Positions 52,649-60,107 of a stretch of 64,000 nucleotides of DNA are shown piece by piece (positions within the stretch are counted from its first letter, which is position 1; each line of letters opens with the position of its first letter). The notes under the pieces are model-generated. The model was not told the DNA's origin and did no database searches. It was given only the letters and a program-made list of their open reading frames with translations. This DNA comes from Butyricicoccus_A sp963620595 (lineage in GTDB: Bacteria > Bacillota > Clostridia > Oscillospirales > Butyricicoccaceae), in the NCBI GenBank assembly GCA_963620595.1, contig CAVFAY010000009.1:26071-90070 (forward strand), in the 5' to 3' direction. The translations under genes and the position numbers were made by a program.

Positions 52649-54127
52649 ATGCTGAATCATATTGATTTCAACAGACATATGACCGATGTGGAATATCGTC
52701 TGGAAACACGAGAAGTGCGCGGTGAACTGGCTCAGCTTCAGCACCGCATGAAAGAAAACAAGCTGCCTGTCATTGTTCTGTTTGAAGGTTGGGATTCTTC
52801 CGGCAAAGGAAGCATGATTGCCAGCATGATTCAAACCTTGGATCCTCGCTTTTTCAAGGTCTACAACACCAAAGATCCTACACCGGAGGAGCTGCGCTAT
52901 CCATTTTTATGGCGGCATTGGCGCCGCACGCCGGAACGTGGGCAAATGGCAATCTTTGACGAGAGTTGGTATCCAGAGGTTTCTCGTGCCCGTTTAGAAG
53001 ATGGACTCTCCATAGACGAAGCCTATAGCCGCATGGAAAGCATCAATACGTTTGAACGGCAGCTCTCGCAGGACGGCTATCTGATTATCAAGTTCTTCCT
53101 GCATATCTCTGCCAAAGAACAAGCACATCGGCAGGAAAAGCTCATGCGAAGCAAAAACACCCGTTGGCGTGTCACGGAACGCGATCAATACCGCAACAAG
53201 CACTACAAAGAATACTATCGTGTTTACGATGAGATGTTAGAAAAGACCAATACCGTATTTGCCCCTTGGCATGTCATCAGTGCACAGGAACGGCGCAGTG
53301 CCATGAATGAAATCTATCAAACCATTGTCCAGTCTATTCGCTCCGCGCTGGACGAGAAAAAAGTGATTATTCCATCGGAATACCATGCCCAGATGCACAC
53401 ATTCCATCTCGTCAAAAAGCCTCTGCTCGAAGATGTTCCGTTGTATCGTTCGATTGATGAAGATTCCTATCGTTCTATGCTGCGCAAGGAACAAAAAAAG
53501 CTCGCCAAGCTGCACAACATCGTGTATCGCAAGCGCATCCCGATTATCATTGCCTATGAGGGCTGGGATGCTGCCGGAAAAGGCGGCAATATCAAACGAC
53601 TAACCGCAGCACTTGACCCGCGAGGATACGAAGTTGTCCCCATCGCCTCTCCGACACCGACAGAAAAGGCGCACAATCATCTCTGGCGATTCTGGCAGCA
53701 TATACCAGAAGATGGGCACGTTACGGTATTTGATCGCACGTGGTACGGCCGTGTCATGGTAGAGCGCTTGGAGGGCTTCTGTACCGAAGAAGAATGGAAA
53801 CGTGCATATCAGGAAATCAACGAATTTGAATACGAACTGCAAAAATGGGGCGCGATCCTCATCAAATTCTGGCTGCACATTGATTCGGACGAGCAGCTGC
53901 GCCGATTTACCGAACGGCAAAACACACCGGAAAAGCAGTGGAAAATTACCGATGAAGACTGGCGCAACCGCGAAAAGTGGGATCAATATGAAATCGCCGT
54001 CAACGATATGATTCGTCTGACCTCTACGGAATATGCGCCATGGACGATTATCGAATCGCAGGACAAGAAATTTGGACGCATCAAAGCGATTCAAACGCTA
54101 AATGATGCCATTGAGGCAAGAATTTAA
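52649..54127 (+). CDS. Tandem-domain polyphosphate kinase 2 (polyphosphate:AMP phosphotransferase type)
   Basis: 492 residues with two PPK2 domains. Domain 1 (about 10-235): LFEGWDSSGKGSM Walker A and AIFDESWY Walker B/lid. Domain 2 (about 255-490): AYEGWDAAGKGGNIKRL and VFDRTWYGRVMVERLEGF. Two fused domains define class II/PAP enzymes that phosphorylate AMP to ADP with polyphosphate. In those only the C-terminal domain is active; here domain 1 lacks the R-T-W-Y-G-R motif (E-S-W-Y instead), consistent with that. Start ATG 52649 after AAAGGAGG. Divergent from the PerR-like gene. Confidence 0.9.
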   Translation: MLNHIDFNRHMTDVEYRLETREVRGELAQLQHRMKENKLPVIVLFEGWDSSGKGSMIASMIQTLDPRFFKVYNTKDPTPEELRYPFLWRHWRRTPERGQMAIFDESWYPEVSRARLEDGLSIDEAYSRMESINTFERQLSQDGYLIIKFFLHISAKEQAHRQEKLMRSKNTRWRVTERDQYRNKHYKEYYRVYDEMLEKTNTVFAPWHVISAQERRSAMNEIYQTIVQSIRSALDEKKVIIPSEYHAQMHTFHLVKKPLLEDVPLYRSIDEDSYRSMLRKEQKKLAKLHNIVYRKRIPIIIAYEGWDAAGKGGNIKRLTAALDPRGYEVVPIASPTPTEKAHNHLWRFWQHIPEDGHVTVFDRTWYGRVMVERLEGFCTEEEWKRAYQEINEFEYELQKWGAILIKFWLHIDSDEQLRRFTERQNTPEKQWKITDEDWRNREKWDQYEIAVNDMIRLTSTEYAPWTIIESQDKKFGRIKAIQTLNDAIEARI

Positions 54128-54134
54128 TACCGAC

Positions 54135-54178
54135 CTAAAAACGATCTCCTTCCCGCACGAGAAGGAGATCGTTTTTAG
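54135..54178. terminator. Bidirectional terminator
   Basis: A perfect 18-bp stem built on ACGATCTCCTTC / GAAGGAGATCGT with A/T ends, between the polyphosphate kinase and LysR genes; it overlaps the LysR stop codon. Confidence 0.88.
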
Positions 54179-55059
54179 CTGCACTCCAGCTGCAATCCAT
54201 ACCGAATACTGGTATCAATAAACTGCTGCAAGCTGGTGCTCTTATATTTATTTTTGTGCCAAACCACGGAAAATTCTCGTTCCAGCGACATATCCATCAC
54301 ATGCAGTTCCAGCAGCGAGCCGTTTTCCAGCCGTCTCTCCGCCAATCGACGCGAAATCACCGTCATGCCAAATCCTTGTTCTACGCCATGTAAAATCGCC
54401 TCGCTGTTGTTACAGACCCACTGGGCGTTGATATTCGGCATCGCACTCTCAAATACCTCTCGGGTACCGCTGCCTTTCTCACGCAAAATAAACGGAATAT
54501 TTCGTAATTCCACCATACTGACGCACCGGCGCTCTCCAAACGGATTATGATCTGCCGCACATACCAGTGCTAACGGATCATTCATCATAAACTGCGTGAT
54601 AAGATCCGGACTGGAAATCTTTCCCTCGATGATTGCTGCATCCAATTCACTCTTGAGCAGCTGCTGCTCAATAACCTGGGTATTGTCCACGAGTACCCGC
54701 GGAGCCGGATTTTCCGTCTCCCCAATATACTGATTGAGTACATCCCCTAAAATACAAGTTCCTACTGTTACAGTTGCGCCTATACGAAGCATATCTGTAT
54801 TGTCTGCATTGCGCAGACGTTGCTCCATATTATCAAATGTGGACAAGATATGCCGTGCATATTCACACAACTGCTCGCCGGTCGGTGTGATATATAGCCT
54901 TCTGCCCAGTCTTTCAAACAGCCGCACCTGATATTGTTCTTCAATTTCGCTGATTGTACCACTGACAGATGGCTGTGCAATATGCATCTTCTTTGCCGCC
55001 TCGCTCATGCTGCCGCAATCGGCAACCGCCAGAAAAATACGCAGATTTCTTAATGTCAC
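54175..55059 (-). CDS. LysR-family transcriptional regulator
   Basis: 294 residues from GTG 55059, which follows GAGGAGGAG by six bases; an ATG nine codons upstream precedes that site. N-terminal LysR HTH (LRNLRIFLAVADCGSMSEAA, AQPSVSGTISEIEEQYQ) and a type 2 periplasmic-binding effector domain (about 90-290). The pattern (RIGATVTVGTCIL, IIEGKISSPD, PFILREKGSGTRE) resembles CysB/CysL-type or selenium-metabolism LysR proteins. Target unknown; it precedes nothing obvious, but the aldolase gene lies just upstream. Confidence 0.88.
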   Translation of the reverse strand: MTLRNLRIFLAVADCGSMSEAAKKMHIAQPSVSGTISEIEEQYQVRLFERLGRRLYITPTGEQLCEYARHILSTFDNMEQRLRNADNTDMLRIGATVTVGTCILGDVLNQYIGETENPAPRVLVDNTQVIEQQLLKSELDAAIIEGKISSPDLITQFMMNDPLALVCAADHNPFGERRCVSMVELRNIPFILREKGSGTREVFESAMPNINAQWVCNNSEAILHGVEQGFGMTVISRRLAERRLENGSLLELHVMDMSLEREFSVVWHKNKYKSTSLQQFIDTSIRYGLQLECS

Positions 55060-55169
55060 AGCCTTCTCCTCCTCTCTACTTTCCATTTTATAGTGATAGT
55101 ATTATATCTTAAATTTCCATCTTGCACAATAGCCAGAATAAAATTATTGAAATTTCTGTTCATTGGCAC

Positions 55170-55204
55170 AAAAAAACTGCCGACAGACAAAACTGACGGC
55201 AGCA
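55170..55204 (-). terminator. Terminator after the aldolase gene
   Basis: CTGCCG-A-CAG pairs with CTG-A-CGGCAG (55177-55202). On the minus strand a T7 run follows. Confidence 0.8.
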
Positions 55205-55218
55205 GATGCGTATTTTCT

Positions 55219-56193
55219 TTATTCGTGGCCCAGATTTGCAAAATAATTGGCATAATCATGGCGATTATCCTTGGTAAATGCAATCGCTGTGCGCGGATGC
55301 ATGTCCATGTAACCGGTCAGCAGATACGGCGTATCATAGCCCCACTTGACGCCTTCCTCGCGCAATTTATCCATATGCTGTTCAACAAAGCGTAAAACCG
55401 GCGGCAGCTGATATTTCGGATTGCGCAGGAATGTCATGAGCTGCTCCATCATACAGTTACCGGCACCGCGCCCCATGCCGTTCATTGTTGCATCCAACAT
55501 GCTGACACCATTGGCACAAGCGGTAATGGTATTGGCAAACGCAAGCTGCATGTTATTATGTGCATGAATACCAACCTGTTTGCCATACTTGTCCATCTTC
55601 TCCAGATACATATCCGAAATATCACGAATTTCCTCTGGATACAGAGAGCCATAGCTGTCTACGATGTACACAGTATGAATCGGAGATTTTCCGAGCAATT
55701 CCAATGCTTCGAGCAAATCTTCCCGGCGCGCTTGCGTTACCGCCATGACATTGCAGGTGGTTTCATAGCCCATCTTCGCACAGTGCTCGATCATATCAAT
55801 CGCTGCCGGAATGGTCTTGACATACGTTGCCACACGCACCAGATCTACAGGGCTATTGCTTCTCTCACGAATATCGCGCTTATAATCGGTACGTCCGACA
55901 TCTGCCATGACAGAGATCTTCATATTGGTGTCGTTGTCACCAACAATGTTATAAATATTCTCATCGTTGCAGAACTTCCACTTGCCGAAATCCTCCGGCT
56001 TAAACAGATCGACGGAAGCCTTGTATCCAAACTCCATATAGTCCGTACCGGTTGCCAGATTGGCCTGGTACAGATCACGAACAAAATCATCGGTAAAGCG
56101 GAAATCGTTACACAGTCCTCCATCACGAATCGTGCAGTCCAGCACGCGGACATCTTCGCGGAAGGTCATCAAATTGCCTTTCTGTGGTGCCAT
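55219..56193 (-). CDS. DRE-TIM aldolase (HMGL/HOA-like)
   Basis: 324 residues from ATG 56193 after GAGAGGAG. Aldolase catalytic domain: VLDCTIRDGGLCNDFRF (the D-R-D/E signature with metal Asp), VRVATYVKT, VYIVDSYGSLYPEEI, VGIHAHNNMQLAFAN (H-x-H metal ligands) and GMGRGAGNCMMEQLM. It resembles 4-hydroxy-2-oxovalerate aldolase but lacks that enzyme's C-terminal communication domain and a partner dehydrogenase. Substrate uncertain. Single-gene unit with a terminator. Confidence 0.83.
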   Translation of the reverse strand: MAPQKGNLMTFREDVRVLDCTIRDGGLCNDFRFTDDFVRDLYQANLATGTDYMEFGYKASVDLFKPEDFGKWKFCNDENIYNIVGDNDTNMKISVMADVGRTDYKRDIRERSNSPVDLVRVATYVKTIPAAIDMIEHCAKMGYETTCNVMAVTQARREDLLEALELLGKSPIHTVYIVDSYGSLYPEEIRDISDMYLEKMDKYGKQVGIHAHNNMQLAFANTITACANGVSMLDATMNGMGRGAGNCMMEQLMTFLRNPKYQLPPVLRFVEQHMDKLREEGVKWGYDTPYLLTGYMDMHPRTAIAFTKDNRHDYANYFANLGHE

Positions 56194-56265
56194 TGTCGTT
56201 CTCCTCTCTCGCCCAGCATTTACTTTAGTAGATTAAACCGCAACTGAGTGAATTATTTTTGTTGA

Positions 56266-56294
56266 AAGACAGCCCCTGCCCAAAGCAGGGGCTG
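56266..56294 (-). terminator. Terminator after tsf
   Basis: Perfect 10-bp stem CAGCCCCTGC / GCAGGGGCTG (56270-56279, 56285-56294), followed by TCTTTC on the minus strand. Confidence 0.78.
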
Positions 56295-56315
56295 AAAAAT
56301 GACGCTGTATTGAGA

Positions 56316-57248
56316 TTACTTAGCCATGGAAGCAACTTCTGCTGCGAAGTCATCCTGCTTCTTCTCAATGCCCTCGCCCTTCTCGTAGCGAGTGTACTTA
56401 ACCAGCTTGATGGAGCCGCCCAGTTCCTTAGCAACAGCAGCGATGTGCTTCTCTACGGAAACCTTGTTCTCCTTTACGAAAGCCTGCTGCAGGAGGCAGT
56501 TCTCCTCGTAGTACTTGCCGATACGACCCATAACCATCTTCTCGATGATCTGCTGCGGCTTCGGCTTAGCAGCGGTCTTGTTCTCCTCGGTAGCCTGGAT
56601 GAGCAGGATTTCCTTCTCCTTATCCAGAGTAGCCTGGTCAACGTCAGACTTGTCCATGAACAGCGGACGCATAGCAGCAGCCTGCATGCCGATATCCTTA
56701 CCCAGCTCGATAACTGCCGGATTGCCCTTCAGGTTGTCGGAAACTTCCAGACCAACCAGAACGCCGATAACGCCGCCCATATGGGTGTAGCCAACGTTTA
56801 CAGTGCTCTCATCGTAACGCTCGAAGCGACGGATCTGCAGATTCTCGCCGATGGTCAGAACCTTCTCCTGCAGAGCGCCCTCTACGGTTACGTCGCCCAT
56901 CTTAGCAGCCTTCAGAGCATCCATATCAGCCGGATTCTCAGCGATAACAACCTTAGCAACGTCAGAAGCAAACTTCTGGAAATCAGCGTTCTTTGCAACG
57001 AAGTCGGTCTCAGAGTTAACCTCTACGATTGCAGCAGCGCCGCACTTGTCGCAGATCTCGATGCTTACGATACCCTCAGCAGCAACACGGCTAGCCTTCT
57101 TAGCAGCCTTAGCCAGACCCTTCTCACGCAGGATCTCAATTGCCTTGTCGAAGTCACCGTCAGCTTCGGTCAGTGCCTTCTTACAATCCATCATACCAAC
57201 ATTGGTCTGCTCACGCAGTGCCTTTACATCCTTTGCAGAAAATGCCAT
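56316..57248 (-). CDS. tsf: Elongation factor Ts
   Basis: 310 residues. N-terminal UBA-like domain with the signature VKALREQTNVGMMDCKKAL, the SETDFVAKN motif, and the core/dimerisation domains ending in GLGGSIKLV-type helix. It exchanges GDP on EF-Tu. Strong codon bias. It follows rpsB in the usual order, but a strong terminator (57291-57324) lies between them, so tsf probably depends on read-through or its own promoter. Confidence 0.96.
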   Translation of the reverse strand: MAFSAKDVKALREQTNVGMMDCKKALTEADGDFDKAIEILREKGLAKAAKKASRVAAEGIVSIEICDKCGAAAIVEVNSETDFVAKNADFQKFASDVAKVVIAENPADMDALKAAKMGDVTVEGALQEKVLTIGENLQIRRFERYDESTVNVGYTHMGGVIGVLVGLEVSDNLKGNPAVIELGKDIGMQAAAMRPLFMDKSDVDQATLDKEKEILLIQATEENKTAAKPKPQQIIEKMVMGRIGKYYEENCLLQQAFVKENKVSVEKHIAAVAKELGGSIKLVKYTRYEKGEGIEKKQDDFAAEVASMAK

Positions 57249-57290
57249 GGTGTAAATTCCTCCTAGATATAATCGTTCCGTTTTTGTGAA

Positions 57291-57324
57291 AAAAGCCCGC
57301 CCGAAACAACGCGGCGGGCTTTTT
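57291..57324. terminator. Terminator or attenuator between rpsB and tsf
   Basis: AAAAGCCCGCC pairs with GGCGGGCTTTT, with a T-rich tail in both directions. It may set the S2 to EF-Ts ratio. Confidence 0.85.
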
Positions 57325-57345
57325 CTTTTTGCTTTGTATCAGAGA

Positions 57346-58071
57346 TTACTCAGCAGCCTTATCTTCAGCTTCCTCGGATGCCAGCTGCTCGCCCTGCTTG
57401 CCTTCCAGTACAGCGTTAGCCATGGTAGCAGAGATCAGCTTGATAGCGCGGATTGCGTCATCGTTGCCCGGGATTACGTAATCAACTTCGTCCGGATCGC
57501 AGTTGGTATCAACGATAGCAACTACCGGAATCTTCAGCTTGCGAGCCTCAGCGATTGCGTTCTTCTCCTTGCGCGGATCTACAACGAACATAGCGCCCGG
57601 CAGCTTCTTCATGTCCTTTACGCCGCCCAGGTACTTCTCCAGCTTAGCGATCTCCAGCTGTAGCTTAATAACTTCCTTCTTCGGCAGCAGATCGAAGGTG
57701 CCGTCTTCCTGCATCTTCTTCAGCTGGTTCAGACGAGCGATACGGGTACGCATGGTGGTGAAGTTGGTCAGCATACCGCCCAGCCATCTTGCGTTTACAT
57801 AGAACATGCCAGCGCGCTCAGCTTCCTCACGGATAGCGTCCTGAGCCTGCTTCTTGGTACCAACGAACAGAATGGACTCACCAGCAGCAGCGGTATCACG
57901 AACGAAGAAGTAAGCTTCCTCCAGCTTCTTTACGGTCTTCTGCAGATCGATAATGTAGATGCCGTTTCTCTCAGTGAAAATGTACTGAGCCATTTTCGGG
58001 TTCCATCTTCTGGTCTGATGACCAAAGTGTACGCCAGCTTCCAGCAGCTGCTTCATAGAAATTACAGACAT
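57346..58071 (-). CDS. rpsB: 30S ribosomal protein S2
   Basis: 241 residues. Standard S2: MKQLLEAGVHFGHQTRRWNP, IYIIDLQKTVKKL, ILFVGTKKQAQDAI, RWLGGMLTNF and the VVAIVDTNCDPD segment. Needed for assembly of the small subunit and mRNA binding. Start ATG 58071 after TAGGAGG. An acidic low-complexity C-terminal tail (SEEAEDKAAE) is common in Firmicutes. Confidence 0.97.
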   Translation of the reverse strand: MSVISMKQLLEAGVHFGHQTRRWNPKMAQYIFTERNGIYIIDLQKTVKKLEEAYFFVRDTAAAGESILFVGTKKQAQDAIREEAERAGMFYVNARWLGGMLTNFTTMRTRIARLNQLKKMQEDGTFDLLPKKEVIKLQLEIAKLEKYLGGVKDMKKLPGAMFVVDPRKEKNAIAEARKLKIPVVAIVDTNCDPDEVDYVIPGNDDAIRAIKLISATMANAVLEGKQGEQLASEEAEDKAAE

Positions 58072-58200
58072 TGAAATATCCTCCTAAAGTTGTTTCCTCC
58101 ACATCGTTCCATTTGGCAGCGACCCTGCGTCTATGCCACAGGGCACCACGCCGCTTACGCGATGTGTGCGTATTTTCCATACTTGATGATTGTAACATAC
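58072..58200 (-). promoter_or_regulatory. rpsB 5' leader, possible S2 autoregulatory RNA
   Basis: About 110 bases with GC-rich stems (around 58110-58165) and the segment GGTCGCTGCCAAATGG upstream of rpsB. Similar structured leaders bind S2 in other bacteria. The likeness is by eye only. Confidence 0.3.
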
Positions 58201-58236
58201 CGTTGTGCCAAACGCAAGAAAAATTTTCGCGTTTTT

Positions 58237-58527
58237 TCAAAATTCTTTTGCATTTCCCGACCACTCCGGTGCATTGGCACAAAAGCTGGTCAAAATAATG
58301 TCATCACCAATACGGCGAATCGCCTCCCACGGAATCACATAATCCTGTTTTCGATTCCAAAACGCCAAATTATTTTTGGCCGGTACGACAATCGCTGACA
58401 GCCTGCCGGTGCACGTATCAATCTCCACATCGCTGACGTAACCGAGACGACTGCCATCACTGATGCTAATCACCTCTTTGCAGCGCAGATCTGCAATGCG
58501 GCAGCCGTTTGGACCATTGCATCCCAT
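58237..58527 (-). CDS. ylmC: PRC-barrel protein, YlmC/YmxH sporulation family
   Basis: 96 residues from ATG 58527, seven bases after GGAGG. A PRC-barrel of the YlmC/YmxH type: IADLRCKEVISISDGSRLG, then VSDVEIDTCTGRLSAIVVP, typical of small proteins conserved in spore-formers. The N-terminal MGCNGPNGCR adds cysteines absent from the Bacillus protein. Role unknown. It follows the polysaccharide deacetylase gene by two bases, suggesting one operon with the amidase. Confidence 0.82.
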   Translation of the reverse strand: MGCNGPNGCRIADLRCKEVISISDGSRLGYVSDVEIDTCTGRLSAIVVPAKNNLAFWNRKQDYVIPWEAIRRIGDDIILTSFCANAPEWSGNAKEF

Positions 58528-58529
58528 TA

Positions 58530-59414
58530 TCATCCCTCCGTTTTCGCAAGCAGGGCATCCCAAAACTGTTCACTGGTCAGCCTGCCGTCTCGATTGTTGC
58601 GCCGAATCCCCCTCAGGCACGCGGTATCACGCGTAATTGCCGTCACCCCTTCTTCACAGCTCAAAGTAACCGGAAATCCGTACTCCTCTGTCAGTGCCGC
58701 TGTTTCGGCATTGACCGCACCGTATGGATAGGTGTAGCACACGGGCGCCGCAATGCCTATTGACACAAATAAATCCTGCGCCTGCTGCGTATCAGACAAA
58801 AAGCACTGGCGATACGCAACTTCGGTCTCTCCCGCCATGCGCAGACAGCCCTTGCGCGGCTTGAGCTCATGAAAATCATACGAATGATTTTGTATCTCGA
58901 TCACACCGGAATCCGCCATTTCCTTGAGTTCCCGCTTGGTACAGTATGACCAGACCTCATGTTCTATATCATCGGTCTGAGAAAACTGTTCGGTCAAACT
59001 CCCGACCGGCGAGAGCACTGCCTGCATCCCGTATTGTTTGAGCAGCGGGTATGCGTATTTATAATTGTTATAATACCCGTCATCAAACGTCAATAACACT
59101 GGCTTTTCCGGCAATTCTGTGCCATTTTTCACATAAGCAAGCAAATCATGGATGGTAATCGTCTCCCGCCCGTGTACTTGAAGATATTGCAGATCACGCT
59201 CAAGCATAGACGGCGAAATGACATACTGTGCCGGTGACTCTCCCTCATCGGTCACGCTGTGATACATCGCTGTCGGCAGCAAAATAACCGGTTGATTTGC
59301 GGATACAGACACTTGATGAGAAAACAGCCATCCGCCTGCAAACAGCAATGCCGCAAGTACAATGCCCGCAGTAAACACGGTTCGCCCCTGCACAATCATC
59401 CAGCGAACATTCAC
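58530..59414 (-). CDS. Membrane-anchored polysaccharide deacetylase
   Basis: 294 residues from GTG 59414, which overlaps the amidase stop (GTGA). One N-terminal transmembrane helix (about 12-33, TAGIVLAALLFAGGWLF), then a NodB-type carbohydrate esterase 4 domain: LLTFDDGYYNNYKYAYPLL with the Asp pair, IQNHSYDFH for the H-x3-D/H metal box, and YTYPYGAVN. It deacetylates peptidoglycan or another polysaccharide outside the membrane, perhaps in spore cortex formation. Co-transcribed with the amidase. Confidence 0.85.
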   Translation of the reverse strand: MNVRWMIVQGRTVFTAGIVLAALLFAGGWLFSHQVSVSANQPVILLPTAMYHSVTDEGESPAQYVISPSMLERDLQYLQVHGRETITIHDLLAYVKNGTELPEKPVLLTFDDGYYNNYKYAYPLLKQYGMQAVLSPVGSLTEQFSQTDDIEHEVWSYCTKRELKEMADSGVIEIQNHSYDFHELKPRKGCLRMAGETEVAYRQCFLSDTQQAQDLFVSIGIAAPVCYTYPYGAVNAETAALTEEYGFPVTLSCEEGVTAITRDTACLRGIRRNNRDGRLTSEQFWDALLAKTEG

Positions 59415-59965
59415 CCGCTCACCGCCTGGCGAAACGGCACACCGAAATAATCCGCCGTAGATACCGACAGATTGCGCGCAATATCCCGAATATTGGCTCG
59501 AATCCAATTCGCATCGTCTGGATTATCATGGTATGCGATCTCAATGAGAATGGCTGGTGCAGCAGTGCGGCGAAGCTCTGCCAAATTGGTCGTTGAAATG
59601 ACATCGACAAGCTGCGGTGTCGGAGAAATCAGGCCAAAATTATTGGCAAAAATATCCGCCGCTCGTCTGCCCTGTTCACTGCCGGTGTAATAATAGACAT
59701 CTGTGCCGCGCAGAGTGCCAGCAAGATTCTCCGGTGCGGCATTGGAATGAATCGCCAGATGAAAATCTGCGTTTCCCGCATTGGATTTCTGCGCACTTGT
59801 GACTGCGGTATCGCTGGTACTGTTGCGCAGAACCGTAATACCGGACGCCTCCAAATCCGGCACCATGGCATCTGCAATCCGATTCATATAATATTCTTCA
59901 CTGCCCATGCCGTCATAATACACATTATATTCCTGCGTAGATGGGCTGAGGAAAACAGTCGGCAT
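59411..59965 (-). CDS. N-acetylmuramoyl-L-alanine amidase (Amidase_3 relative)
   Basis: 184 residues from ATG 59965 after GGGAGG; an upstream ATG at 60007 lacks this. Amidase_3-like pattern: SEEYYMNRIADAM (zinc Glu), DFHLAIHSNAA (zinc His), LIEIAYHDN (catalytic Glu). The usual first zinc His (GHGG) is replaced by LSPSTQEYN, a variant shared by a clostridial amidase subfamily. No signal peptide. It probably cuts the amide bond between MurNAc and L-Ala in cell wall or cortex. First gene of a three-gene wall/sporulation operon. Confidence 0.8.
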   Translation of the reverse strand: MPTVFLSPSTQEYNVYYDGMGSEEYYMNRIADAMVPDLEASGITVLRNSTSDTAVTSAQKSNAGNADFHLAIHSNAAPENLAGTLRGTDVYYYTGSEQGRRAADIFANNFGLISPTPQLVDVISTTNLAELRRTAAPAILIEIAYHDNPDDANWIRANIRDIARNLSVSTADYFGVPFRQAVSG

Positions 59966-60048
59966 ATCACACGCCTCCCTTTGCATAGTCTCCCCTATTC
60001 TATGCAAAGGACAAGAAAAAGCATACCGCTTTTCTTGTGTCTGTATGC

Positions 60049-60077
60049 AAAATCCCCGCCGGCCAAGCCGGCGGGGA
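60049..60077 (-). terminator. Terminator after the S-layer-anchored protein gene
   Basis: TCCCCGCCGGC pairs with GCCGGCGGGGA around a CAA loop, followed by TTTTGC on the minus strand. Confidence 0.75.
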
Positions 60078-60107
60078 CGTGCGCTTGTCTCTTTGTTTCA
60101 CAAGCAA

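Noticed and set aside
56259..57266. 335-residue plus-strand open frame opposite tsf
   Set aside because: Antisense shadow of tsf. Its leucine/serine-rich repeats mirror the biased codons of the real gene.
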